From Hemicentrotus pulcherrimus (lineage: Eukaryota; Echinodermata; Echinoidea; Camarodonta; Strongylocentrotidae): a stretch of 64,000 nucleotides of DNA. The position numbers were made by a program, and so were the translations under genes. The notes beneath the pieces are model-generated. The model searched no databases, was not told the DNA's origin, and saw only the letters and a program-made list of their open reading frames with translations. The stretch spans positions 69,911 to 133,910 of the forward strand of contig BEXV01000975.1 of the NCBI GenBank assembly GCA_003118195.1, read 5' to 3'. Positions 1 to 14,137 of this stretch are shown here, piece by piece (position 1 is the first letter of the stretch; each line of letters opens with the position of its first letter).

Positions 1-60
1 GGGTGACTATGAAGTAGATCCAGAGGGGTGCCCATTCACCATCAGGTTTAGTGAAAGAAA
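1..60 (+). CDS. TRAF7: TRAF7 exon 1 of window (TRAF zinc finger part)
   Basis: Reading frame starts at base 2 and gives [20 protein letters not shown], split over the donor gtaagt at 61. The Cys followed by a PFTI-type strand is the TRAF zinc-finger segment. The 5' boundary is cut by the window edge. Confidence 0.9.
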
Positions 61-3000
61 GTAAGTACAATTCTTTCCAGTGATGAAACATCTATGAAAC
101 AAAGAAAACCCAGGCAATAAAGTCACTTGTGTTCTAATTACTTGTTGGAAGTTCAAACATTTGTTCGCATATGTTTGGTTTTGATGTTGGTTTATTGTTG
201 TTTTTCCCTACATTTTTAGCGCTTTTATTTATTATTTTTATGTGGCTGACATTTATTTGACATTCATTTGTGGATCTTCTCTTGTTTCTTTCTTACCTCT
301 CCCTCACCTTTATCATCTAACACCTTTCTTTTCTCTCTATCCCCATTTGAAGATTTCATCCATTTAATAATCTTCATTTCATACTCCTCACGTCTTTTCC
401 CCACCTATAGTACATCCAGATTTTCTTGAGCTCCAGTGATATTCTCTCACTTTTATATCTCCCCGGAGTTTGGGTGATCCATACCACAGGATTTTCACCA
501 GCCAGTACATTCTGTTTCCCTGCCCTCTCTCTCCAACCTCCTATAACTCCCAGTTGTCACCAAACCCCCCTTTGAACATCTTGTTGAGTCAATAAGTTTT
601 CCCAACTCCCAGACTTTCAGGCCCGAATTCACAAAGGAGGTTTGTCAACAAACCTCCTTTGTGAATTCGGGCCTCAATGTTTCGCCAGCTAATACCCTCT
701 TCTCTCTCTCTCTCTCCTCCACATCATACTCCCAGACTACATGTATCACCTCACTCTTCCATCTTTCTCCCAAAGTCTGGAAAAGTCCATATATACTAGA
801 CTTAGGCCAACAAAGTCACTTTCTCTCCTTCCTATCCCGCACTTTCACCAACCAATAAGCTTANCCCCCCCACCATTTAAAAAGGTTCATGCCACTTTTT
901 TTTGAGCAACAGGAAATCGCTTCTCACACTCACTGAGAACCTCAGAGTTGGAGACATCTTAAACCCTGATTGATAGGGACTCCGTGCCTAGGAAATTGGT
1001 ATTACCAAATCCTTCTAGATCTATTCTTGATTTTTTTCTGAATTTGTTTTATCCTCTTCCATTGCTCAAATCGTCTCGCGTGGGATTTAGCTCAGATGAA
1101 GTAAATATAGATAGGCTTGCAGACAGAGCTTCACATCAGTGGGGGTGTATTAGAGAAGACAGGGATTAAGATTCATTTTGAGTTTTGAAAAGAGTCAAAT
1201 AAAAGTTTTTTTGGTTGAGAAATGTATGCTAATTAATCTTTCCACATTTAGTCTTGGGCTTTGGATGATTTTCTCTGTTTTTATGTGCAGTAGATATTCA
1301 TCCCATTTCGGATATCGAACCATATATTTCCTAATGTTTTTGTCTCTCACTCTCTCTCTCACTCTCTCTCCCTCCCTCTCTCTTTGCCCACCCCTCTCTC
1401 TTTCCATGCTTTGTCTTTTTCCCCCTCTTTATTTTTTTTTTATTTTTTTCTTTTTTAACAGATTTATACCTAGTTAAAGTTGTAATGTTGACAAGTACAT
1501 GTAAATCAATGAATTTGGAATCGACACGATTGCCAATGGATATTTCAATATAAAAATAATAATAATAATAATGGTGGCTTCTTATATAGCGCACATGTCC
1601 GTCACATTGTAACGCTCCTGAATTTGATGGGAATTAATAACTGTGGAAACACTGATATATACAAGTTTCTACAGCATACAAAGTGTGTGGGTAGTGTTAA
1701 AAGAAATATATGTTCTTTTTTATAAACCACTTTATCATAATATATTTCTTTACCCGGTGGGAGTCGAGAACAATTATCTTGATGATTGTTTTCCATCAAC
1801 TACATGACTACCAAAGACCCTTCTGTCTTCGTTACGAGATTGCATGCTTATGAATACAATACCGCCAACGCCCCTCCCTCTGACTTTGCTCGCTCAATCT
1901 AGGTGTGGTCCCACGCAAGCCCCTCCTAAGCTAAGCCCACATGTTCCCGCATGTGCTGTGCGTTGATTCCGGCCGTTATCTCCCCCTTATGAATGCCTCG
2001 TATATTTTGGGCTGAGTTTTGTTTTCATCGTGTTGCTGTTGTTTCCCCTTTCTCTTGTCCACAGAGAGCATGAGTCACAGTGTGGCTATGCCACCGTTCG
2101 CTGCCCCAATAATCCGGATTGTCCCCTCGTGCTAAAGATGGTAAGAAACTAAATGCCCCTACGGCCCCTCCCTCCTTGGTATTAGCCTAGTAGTCTATTG
2201 ACCCTGATATCAAAAGAGCACTGCTTGAAGCTGCCCCAGTAATTGATAGACATACACACTTCTAACCTCATCAAGAGTTGGTAGAGAGAGAGAGAGTTGT
2301 TAACAAGTCAATATCAGTCAATACTCAAGATGGATTACTTTTATTTTGTAAGTTCTTTATGGTTACCTTCTTCCTTTAATGTTTCATATGATGTGACTTT
2401 TTTGTAAACATTTTAAGAAAAGAATACTCTGCCATCTTGACAGAGGGGGGGGGGAGATAAGATGAGGAGGTAGAAAGAAGTAATGTTATTAATTATCTTA
2501 TAATGATTTAAAGAAGAGATGGAGAGATTGAGTCCATGTTTGATAACAGGAGGCAGGTGGTTGCCAGCCATTACCATTAAACATTGTACATATCATTTTT
2601 TTCAAAAAGAATAACCATTATGATGGTACATATTCGTACATACAGTATGTAGTCATTTATATCTGTACTTTTAATACTTATATATCTTTCTTGTCCTTTG
2701 TTTCTGCAGAACCTGGAGTCACACCTAGTGAATTGCAACCTCTGTAAATGTGATCATCAGCGGTATGGCTGCCACTTTGTAGGCACGCAGGAGCAGGTAA
2801 GCTATACAAGGATGGGACATTTGCTCCTTTGACATTTTTTCCAGGGCCCCGTTGCTCAAAATTTACCATTGATGTGACTATGCCATCAACGGTAACTACC
2901 ATGGAAACCTTGATTTTGGTTGGCTGTTGAGCCCTGTTACCGTGATAGTTGCCATTGATGGCAAAGCTACCATCAACGGTAAGTTTTATGCATAGAGCCA

Positions 3001-6000
3001 AGGCCTTATTCCATCAAAGATACAGGGTTGGGGTTAGGATTGGGATTTGATGTAGGCCTGAGGTACACTGCAAGTTCAGGGATAAGCTTAGGTTTAGCCA
3101 TATCGTTATATCCAGGGTTGAAATTGGCTTCAAGATTCAACGGCCATATAGGTTGATACCAAAACTGCCTAATGGTACATTTTCAAGAGTGTTAAAGAGA
3201 ATGGGATGAAGATATTTGCCATTTCATTTTCATAAGCCTATTAGTTAATTCCACTCCAATAAGTCATTCCTTACATTTCTCTATTTGAGTGATCAAGCAT
3301 TTGAGAACGAAAGCAATTAAGGATGCGCTTTCTTGTAATACAATAGTTGACATCATTTGGTGAAAAATGTTGACAGTTTACATTATGTGCATCTTTATAC
3401 ATCTTCATCTGATCTCTTTGGATGTAGAATTTGTTGAAGTTTGCATTACTCGACCTTCATCAATCACTCTCTGTACGTGTATCTTTCCTAGTATATTCCC
3501 ATTCAAATAATAACACAATTTGAATAAGGTGAAGACGGTAGAATACAGAGAATTGGCTGAAGGTTTTGCATGTTATGCAGTTCCTCCATCTTTCCTCTTT
3601 CATCATTCATTAATTCCTTCTGTCTATCCAATTGAATGACCCTTCAGGTGGAAGCACACCTATCCCAGGGTCAGTGCGCCTAAGACAGCATCAAGGACTT
3701 CCTCTCCGCGTCCGATGATAAGATCCGCGAGCTCCAGATGACCATCCACCAGAAGGACCAGGAGATTGGTTTCCTGCGCTCCATGTTGGGCAAGCTCTCC
3801 GAGAGGGTGGACCGGCTGGAGAAGTCCATGGAGATGAAAATAAGTAAGTGTGTGCATGTATGTATTCAGGCTAGGATGGGAAAGATTAGTTTCCTGTGCT
3901 CCACGGCACTAATGTCCTTAGGCAAGATATTAATCTACTCTGCCACGCTACACCCAGGTGTTAAATGGGTACCGGTAGGAAGGAATTACTTGAATGCTAT
4001 GAGCACCGAAATCGGCTGCCTAGCAGAGCTGGGGTAATAGTTGGAGCGTCTTGAGCACCATGCCTGGTGGATATATGTGTGCTATATAAATATCTGATAT
4101 TATTATTATGTTATCAAGCAAGCTCTTTGAGAGGGTGGATTGACTGGAGAAGTCCATTGAGATGATAATAAGTGAGTACATGTGTGCATGTATTCAGGCT
4201 AGAATGAGAGAGATAGGTTTCATGCGCTCGATGTTGGGCAACCTCTCCATCTTCAGTACAAGTGGGCAATCCAGATTTATTGGGACAGCAAAAAGGGGCT
4301 GCAAAGATTTTGCACCTGCCCAGCTGTGCAACTAGATTTATAGAGCACCTACCCAGAACACTCATTTCTTCTACCCAATTTTATAGATAAAAAGTTTTGG
4401 ACTGGGATATCCTCCTGGCTCCTTAAGGCAACTGGAATTTAATTCTGATTGCTTTGCAGTTCACTCTAGAAACATGTGGTTTGTCTTTGTTTTTCATTTA
4501 CATAAAAGGAGGATAGTATATAAAATTTTGTCTTAGTCAGATTTTATTCCTAATTTCTATTAAAAAGTGCAAATCATGATATTTGTTCACTCACTTTTTT
4601 CTCTCTCAAGGTCAGTTATCATGTTGCTAGTGACACATCATCAGTCCAGCAACCATCTTTCCAAAAACTGATAAAGAAAGCCAACCAATAATCCCTCCTA
4701 AGATTATCTTTGTTCTTCGTATGAATTATGAAGGAGGAGAAGAAAAAAAAAAGAGAGAATATTTTTGCATTGTCATGATTATTACAAGGTTTCTTCATAC
4801 ATGTAACTAAATGGCCAAGTCTTTCTTATAGCTTGTAATGTGAGTCATGATGATAATGGTAGGTCTGATTAAGGAGAATTATATAGGCTTCATTACAAAA
4901 GAAACCCTATTGTCTTTTCAAGGTGTTTAGTTTTTTCTTCTTCTCCAAAGTGTCAGTTTCTCACTTCAGTTGGCAGCCCATCTAAGCTCTGACAAGTTGA
5001 TCCCAAGATGGCACACAGTGAGAAGAGATAGTTTGTCCTCTTTCTACAGTTTTTCATTCTTAGAAAGGGAAACAAAATTGGAACAACTATCACTCCCAAT
5101 TGGAAAGTATTTCAGTGAGAAAGTTTATAATGGTTTATTTAAAGAGCAATAAATACTACACAATTCTAGGAACAAAAAATTACTCCCCCCCCACCCAAAG
5201 TATTTAATTTTGCATTCATTATTTGTTTCAATGTTGCAATTCCCTGTAAAATAGTCCAATGACTTTGATAATTTGGCCTCTATAAACTTGATTTGATTTG
5301 TGGTATCTCTGCAGAAAAGCAGTTGTATCAAAACCACTTTAGTTCTCACATGTAAAGACTATCTTCTGATTCCTGTGTTTTATTGTCAACATGGTTGTAA
5401 GATTTTATACATTAATAGGTTAAAGGACAAGTATCTCCCTCCTTGAAGTGTGGGGGTGGAGAAGAATGCGCACTCATATTTCTTTCCAGTTCACGAAAAG
5501 TCAACTCATTCACGTATGTCGAAATTTGCTTCTTCTGGATGTTTTTCACCTCACGGTGTGATATATTCTCACGATAAATACGTCAGCACTCGAAGCATCT
5601 CCCCGCTGTCAGTCATTGCACTTTCTGTGCCAAAGTTTCTCTCGGAGGGAGCGCAATTCAGGAAACGGGTTATCAACTCGCTAAATCGCCCATCAAGGTA
5701 GGATCCCCGATCCATGCCAAGTATCGTAGACCTAAGGCAGCGCTCCTGACAATGGCTTTCACCTGCGTGATCACGTCAGGGGTCGTTGGAAGTGGGACTG
5801 CTTTCGAGGCGAGAAGGTCGCTTCTCCTCTTTTTAAGGATGAAGGAGTTTGAGGCCAATGTTAGACCAGTTAGGAGGGCAGAGAGAAGAGAGAGACTGAT
5901 TGTGATTGAAACCATGAAGATGCAAGTCAATGTAATCAAAAATGGAAGAAAAAAAATTACACAAGAATATCTTTCAGGGGAATTTAACTTCTTGTACCTT

Positions 6001-9000
6001 AAATATGAATTGTTATAAACGAGAAAAAAATACTAGGGCAATGATTTAAAAGAATCCGTAATTTTGAATAGGAATTTTTTATTTTTCTATAGACAAGTAT
6101 TCAAACTACAATAACAGCAAAAAGAAAAACATATCTTAAAACCATTACAGACCGGAAGTATGGACATGAGATCTGATTGCACTGAACCCTTTTGAATTCT
6201 ATTAGCAATTTCCTTGCCACAATAGTCTCAATTGGAGTCCAGTTGGAGCCTTATAGAGCCATAGAGTCTAGTGACGTTGTTTGGATGTGTGGGAGGGGCG
6301 TACAGTGTATTTCTAATACCTGCTATTTCACGGAAATTGACAAAGGGAGAATTTTTCCCACAAGGATAATCTGTAATATAAATTAAATTTCATTTGATGG
6401 GACATTGTTGTCTTTTGAGTGATTGTCGTTTGAGTGATTGTCTTGTATGATAAAAAATATCACTTAGGAGCAGGTGGGATTGAGTCATGATGAGGAATGT
6501 TTTGTTCTGGAATTCAGAAGCTTCTACTATCGAAAAAGATAAATGGGTGATATTGTTCAAAATAATTTGTTGTCTTACTACTAGTCAAATATAAAGGTAT
6601 GGGGGTAGAATTAGGAGGAAATTTGACTTTATATTTTGTTGTAATCTGCTCCATGAATATGCTTCTTTTACAATCATTTTATTTCAAAGTCTGTAAAGAA
6701 AATTGGAAAGATGTTAATCTGTTAAAGGGGTCAGCACAATATCCTTGAAATGAAATCAAGTCAAGATCGCATTTAATAGGCCTTTGTCTTTTTCTTTGAA
6801 ACGCATGGTGATGTTTTAGCCATGAACACTCATGTGGTGGGTGAACGTCTTATGACGTTGTTTATGAGGAAAGACCAAGAAATGGAGATTATGTTGCATT
6901 AGAGGACGGATCTGAAAAAGTTGAGTAGGCGTGTATTTTAGTCAGAAATCAGGTGGCTTTACTTTGTTTTTGGAGCTAAGGTGTATCACTTTGTAACTCC
7001 ACGCAGGTAAGATTCTCGTCATTTCATTGTGAGCTTTTGATTTTTGCGTGGGTGTTTATCGTTAATTTCAGGGAACACCTGTCTCATCTTTTAGTTGTGA
7101 ACGCATCATAGATTGACCTCGTGGGGAGGGGGGGGGGTATGTTTGCCCCTATTTCACATAGTATGAGCATGACAGCTGCATTCTACGGTGAAAGTCCTCA
7201 AGCCAAACATCACACCCTGTACTATGAAGCCCCTGCTGGATATGCCTGTCAGATACTACAGAAAGGAAAAGACTGGCTTGCCTGTTCGACGTAGCAAAAT
7301 CTTTGTTGTAATTTTTTTAGTTCAGCCAAACAAAAGGATATTTCACAAGTGATGTAGCATGTGCCATATTTGAAGGTTACATTCTTTAAACAAATATCAT
7401 CTTTAGGATTGCCTTACAGTAGGGAAGAAAGAGTTGAATTGCATATTAATAAGTCTAGCAGCTTTTATATTTATTCATTTTTAATTTGTTTATTATTATT
7501 ATTNTTTGTTTTGTTTGGGGGGTGGGGGTGGGGGTAGGGGCTATTTTTGCTGGCCTGGTACATAAATCTGTATTTAAAAGTAGAAACCAATACGGTGTAT
7601 ATTCATTACACATACATAATCATTAATACACAAACCTACAAGAGATAATGATGCTCCATTCATGATGAAATTATTTTACAAATGTTTGCCCTCAAGGCTT
7701 TGTCAAGTAATGATATTGATTTGACTTTGAAAAATATTTATTGTTGTGCATCAAAATATTCATATGTATCCTACCGCCATAATCATTAATGCTGTTGTGA
7801 GCTATAAAATGTATGTATTGGGAGATGGAGGTATCACAAAAATGGTACAAAAAATTGCTTGGCAGATTCTCATATGCATGTTTTATACATGTACAAGGAC
7901 TACTCATACAGATCAACACATTACAGTGAATCACTTTGTAAGATAGGTGATTAGTATTTACTGGTACCGGTATGCTTAATTTTCCAGGAGACAAGGTTCA
8001 ACATTGATAATTAAATCTGGGATTCATCATGGAGGAAAACTTTTCCTTTATTTTTGTGAAAATTTGAAAAAAAAACTATATAATTTTAAGGTAATGTTAC
8101 CAGCCTGAAATACGACCCAGCTGAAGAGGAAACTTGCATTTACGAAACAGAGTCGCAGATTACACGTTTCAAATCCAGATTAGCACATGACAATCAATTC
8201 TGTCATGAATTGACTGCTTAATCACAAAAGCTTTGGAGTTTGAGACAATACCAACAATATGAGGTTCACTTTGTTTAATACTGAAACACTCCAAAAAAAT
8301 AGGATTAAGTGATGCAATTGTCACTAGGCTCGTCTTCCAATTCGGAGATTAATTGTCTGATTCTGCCTAATCGTGAGTGAGCACGACATGTAGAAGAATT
8401 AGGATGACGTGATACCATAGAGTATAATGCTCCCTGTCTGTCAGCTGGTATTCTCATACGTTGCTTACAATATTTCTTTTATACAATGGGCTTAAGGTTG
8501 CACCATGTGAGAGGGGGGAGGATATTCTTTTGTTCTCTTTTAGAAATGTTGAAATGATTCAGTGTGAGCAGATTCAGCTCATGATTCATGTAAATTTCTT
8601 TGTATTCTATGATAATCATTCCCTTACTGCTGTCTTTTTATCTTTATCTTATACCTTACATTTATAGTGATGGACTGATGGTATCATTGTTTCTCTGTTT
8701 CTCATGAGCTTTTAATAATTTTATGAGAATTAGAAATGTTACATTTTCACCCAGAGGGATTTTATTCTGTACCCCTCTAAAGTTACATGTAAGTCAATAT
8801 TATTTTCCTCCCATTTTCCTTGTATTCTCTCTCATTCTCTTATGTTCTTCTCACAGAGTTACACGATCTTCCCCACTTTCTCCATAGCTCTCCTTGCCCT
8901 CCCCATCTCCCTTTTCACCCTATCTTGCTCTTCCTCCCTTCATTCTTTCCTACTTCCTCCCTCTATCTCCCTGCCCCCTCTCCCTACACCCTCTCCCCCT

Positions 9001-12000
9001 CATTCTCTCTCTTTTTCTCTCTCTCCCCCTCCCTCTCCCTCCCTATCACCCTCCAATAAAAAAAAAAAATTAATAAACCCCAACCCCTCTCTCTTTCTTC
9101 TCCCCTTTTTCTCTTTCTTCCTTCCTCTCCTATCTCTCCGTTTCCTCCATTCCATTGCTCTCATCCTCTCCCTCTCTCTCCCTCTCTCTCCCTCTCTCTC
9201 CCTCTCTAACCATTCTCCCCTCTTAAGTTGGAATTTAGTGAGTATTTTTTGGATTTTTATTCTTGGCAGTCAAATAGAAATGGTAAAACATCAGGAAATC
9301 AGATATTATCACTTAATCCTTCAATCAAAGACAGTATCTTATGCTTTCATCCTCTACTGGCATCCCTGAATTTGAACCTTCTAGAAAATGAAGGTCATTT
9401 TACTTCAACTTTTGTTCATTTTTTTCTCCATTTCACGCTGATAATTTAATGATATAATTTTTTCTATAATATCTCTAATTTCATATAAATTTCTAAAATA
9501 TTTAACTGAATAGTTGTGCCAACAAAATTATACAAACATCCTTTTTAACTAAATTTCTCTCGTTAATTAGTGCTGTACAGTGCTATGGAAAATACCCTTC
9601 AGTTGCAAGGAAAATAAACATGAGGCTTTACTATAATTATATTCTGCCATTAGGATAGAAATAATCGCAAATTGTTCATTGGTGAACTATTTTAAATGGA
9701 CTTGAAGTACATATAAAGTCAAGATCACAAGAAAATTATATTTTTTTTCAGAAACGTAGGTATGCTTACCACTTTTCTATCAACTTATTGCATTGGATAG
9801 ATGGAAAACTATTAGCTGCATTGAAATTGATATTATTACATGAAAATGATGAAATCACATCCTAAAGACAAGTATGAACCTGTTACTTTTCCTCATCACT
9901 CGCTGGGTATATATATACACATAGCTCAACCTGTTTGGAGCGCCATCTTAATATAGACCCAAATGATAGACCTGGGGGTATTAATAGCATAGAGGGTCTT
10001 CATGACAGATCTATGAGACTATAAGTGCACGTTGATGAAGGGTTATTTAAGGCTACCCTTAAATTAATAGATTCCCCAAGCGTGAGAGAGAGACGAAGAT
10101 GGATATGCGGAAAATGGCAGAGAGTAGATTAAGCTTTCAATTAATAGTCTTACTGCAAATGTAGAACAGTTTCCCACTTGTGAATTTGAACTATACATGT
10201 ACATGTATATATGTAATTCAGCGTAGTGGTGTTAATACACACACATTTCATCTCTGTTATTACACTCCGGTATAGTCACAATTTGTTTGCTTTTTTACAA
10301 CTTTGATGTTGAAGGATTAAGAAAAGTTTCAACTAGTGTAAACCAGAAACTTTCACAACATGTCACTTTGTGGGCAAGTTTTCACATCAAGATACTTTTG
10401 TGAATTCTGAAATTTATTGTTGTATCAGTTTTATTTTGTTGTACGAAACTTTAATGAATCAGAACTTGCAAAACTAGTGAACATTTCATTTGTGTACAAG
10501 TTTCTGGTTTTGAAATAATACTTTCATTTTTTTAAACAAGAGATTAAGAAGAAAAAAAAACATGTACATGTTACATGTATAAAGCGACTCTCACTGAGGA
10601 ATGAAAAGAAAATTAAGTGGAAACAAATTCATACTGCATATTATACACTGCTTCTCCGCACTTTTAATACATGGTTGAGAGTTACAGGATAGGCCTGATT
10701 CAGAAGACCAAAATAAGGATTTTAGAAGCAGAGATGAATTACTGGTCCTCAATATTTGACCCAATTATGGACAATCATACAAAGCCTCAAGTCGGTGATT
10801 CACTCTCTCTCCCCTCTGGGTTTTAATTAGGTCTGATTTTAAACACATCTTCAGCCCCAGTGACACATTCACACATTCGTGTAGTCCCACCCATTGAATT
10901 AGCGAGAGGCGCAGCCACAAGCGAGGGAGTGAGTGAGCTAGGGCTGGACCTAAAGGGAGATGGGTTCCTAATTGGTTGTGCCCACATATTAGGTTTGCAG
11001 TTAAAAGTTTCATACTGTATGTGCCGTGCCATGTACTTTTGTCGTGTAATGGGCGTGTACACAGCCAAAGGGTAAAACAACTCTTTCAATTAGTGGTAGC
11101 TGGGTTTACAGGGAGTGAACCTACGATTTGAGTTCCGTCTCGGGTTCCCTAGGTGAATAGCCCGGCTGTACTTCATTACTTCTGTATGTATTGTATACAT
11201 GCGACTTAAGTCAATGTGAGGAAGAATAACCACGATGAACAGGGAGTACAATGTAGTGATGTTGGAAATAGGAATGTATCGGAAGGAAATTTGGATTGAA
11301 GTCGGAATGGTATCAAGAAATGGTTCTGGATCTGAAAAATCAGAACTGCTATTAAACACTTGAAATCTGTATGATAAGACTCTGCATAGAAAATGTGAAG
11401 ATGAGGATGCATGAATTATGGCAAAATAAGATATAAGAGTATTCTACAACTCATGCAAGTATATGAAAACAGACAATATAGTAGCCTGAAAAGTTGACAG
11501 AAAAATTGCAAGTTGTCCATAGGAACTACCCCTCACCTTCTATCAGATTAGCATTGATAGGCTAGCAACTCCCTGATTAAGATCACACACTTCAAAGAAG
11601 ATATAGTGTGGAAATAGAAATATATGGGAAAAAGTAAGAAAAAGAGCGATTTGCGACTCGTACATGAATCTGAGAACAGACAGACAGCAGAGTTACATGT
11701 AATATTGCCTGAAGAGCCTGAAAAGTGAGACAGAAATTGGAAAGTCGTCCACAAGACCCACCCCTCGTCTTCCACCGGATCCGTGTAAATAGGTTAGCAC
11801 CTCCCCGACACAGATCAGACAATTACCCTTCCTTCCTGCCCCCCTCTCAGGGGCCCGTACCTCAATCAACACCTCTAGTTCCAAGGGGGGCATTCCCAAT
11901 GAGCCGAGACGACTTCATTTATCTACTTCGCTCTAAAAGAAGCTTCTAAAATGACCATTAGCATGAGGAAGCAAGGCGTAGAGAAGGTCGGGTCAGTAGG

Positions 12001-13472
12001 AGGACCGGGGTTTATAGACCCCCAAGGTCTTTGGAGCGGTCAATTTAACATGGGCAGTTGGTCAGTTGAAAGCCAGAAGTGGGCAGAAGGCATGTAATTT
12101 TCATTTAATGAGGCTTAATTGTAAAACAATTTTTTCAATTAGCCATCCATAATTGTCCAGCAAAACTTCTATTTAAACCAATAATGTAAACAAAATATAT
12201 TTTTAAAAACTTAACATTAAAAAATGAGAGAATGTTTAAAATATTAACATTGTATCGTTCACATTGATGAAACTTCTAATTCAGGATTCTAATTCAAAGA
12301 CTTTGCCACTATCTCATTCTTTCTGTAACTAAACAAGCATATCCACTTTGAAAAACAGAGAAGGTGTGTTCATATTTATCCCAGCACATACATGTAGTTA
12401 GTTATCATGACTTTATGATTTAAGCAGTGTGAACATGAGGCATAAGACATCAATTGTCACTAGACCAATTCTCTATGAATCACAGCTTATGATTCATGAC
12501 CAGGTTTACATAGGAAATTGTTTGTCATAATTTGATACACTTTAATTTTTTAGATAAAATTTATTGCTCTGTTCATTCCCATGCCAATAACCTTTCATTT
12601 TTTACATATAAATGTGGATTAGGGGATTTTAAACCATTTTTTTTTTTTTTTATGAAATCCTTTACAATTTTTTTTTTTATAGACATCAACAAATTCTTTG
12701 TTACAGACTAACAATGATTTGTTTACAGTTAAATTTGAAATATTATTCTCAGTCTGATAATTTTGATGATGAAAGTATTCATTTTACTTTTAAGAAAAAA
12801 TTAGTCTGAATTAATATTAACTTCAAATTAAATTTTCACTTTGATAGTTTTATGATGATAATATTTGTTTAATATTAATAGTAATTTAAAAAACAATGCT
12901 TATTAAGCGTTTTCAACAGAATTCTCTAAGCACTATTTTACCATTCTCAGTCATGATCCCATGCTACTGTTGTACCTACATGTACAAAAAATTGCAAATA
13001 ATCTTGTTTCAACCAGTTTGAAATATTTTCAAAGTAATGCCAGTTAGAGCTTATACAAAATGACATTGTAATTATCTTTAAGTGGAAAAGAGGATGTGAA
13101 AATGATGAAATATGTTTTCCCTGGAAAAAGAGTTTCAGAGATTTGATTGGCGTTCTAATCCAAAATTGAATTATTTCTCATTAAAGAAATCAAAAGTGAG
13201 ATTAAGAGTGAAAAATGTGTGTTAGGGAGCAGTATGGCAAGAGTGGGGTGGAGATTTAGGTTATGAGAGGTAGAGAGAACAAGGAGGAGGGGGAGAAGGG
13301 GAGATTACCGTTCTAATTCAATGCCAAGTTTAAAGTCAACGCTCAATCTCTCGTGCAATTGAGTGACCGTTTTTTGGCATAGCCCAAGACCCAAGTACTC
13401 ATAGATTTCCATTTCCAATTAAACAAATCCTGTCTTTCCGCTTTCCAACACCTCGATTTGTTCTTCAGCCAA

Positions 13473-13530
<58 letters not shown>

Positions 13531-14089
13531 TCCTCTTTTTATTGTTTTTCTATTCTTTGTTTTAGTTTTAGTTTAGTTTTGTTTTGTTTTGTTTTTACTC
13601 AAGTGTTGATTCTCACAACCAATATTAATATCTTTCCTCGTTCTATTCTTGTTACAAATGATTTCTTCTAAATCCAACTCTTATTGTTCTTTTTTTCATT
13701 TATCTCTTTCATTTGGCTTTATCTCCTCTTTCCTTTTTTTTTTTTATTTTTTTCATTCTTAGTATAGCTGTCTCAAATGGAGCAGTTTTAACCCTATCTT
13801 CCTTCAGGAAGTGACCTTAATAAATGCACTGAAATAAATTTCTGTTTCTCAAATATAAGTGCTATGTTTTTAAGCGGCGCTCCACTATGTCTTTTTGTTT
13901 AAAGGCGTCCAGATTTCACTTTTTAGGGTCAGTATGCTTGAGCCCTATGTTAAAATGTAAAAATTGTAGGGGTCCTGACTTAGATTTTGGGGGCCCATGT
14001 GCCCTTGTCACCTGTTACTGTCAAGCCTTATTTAAAGTACGTACTTTTATCTACCTAGATTTGTGCTGGACTCGTCTCTACATGTCCCC

Positions 14090-14137
<48 letters not shown>

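Larger units (their letters stand above)
61..2064 (+). other. TRAF7 intron (window intron 1)
   Basis: Holds a perfect palindrome at 619-674, a CT-rich simple repeat at about 1343-1420 and an (AAT)n run at 1553-1574. No conserved exon seen. Confidence 0.85.

Noticed and set aside
7163..7294. 43-codon frame (starts [13 protein letters not shown]) inside the large TRAF7 intron
   Set aside because: Balanced composition caught the eye, but it is short, has no recognised family and no splice partners.
8842..9369. 175-residue plus-strand open frame rich in Ser, Pro and Leu
   Set aside because: Produced by the polypyrimidine tract; low complexity, no family, inside a TRAF7 intron.
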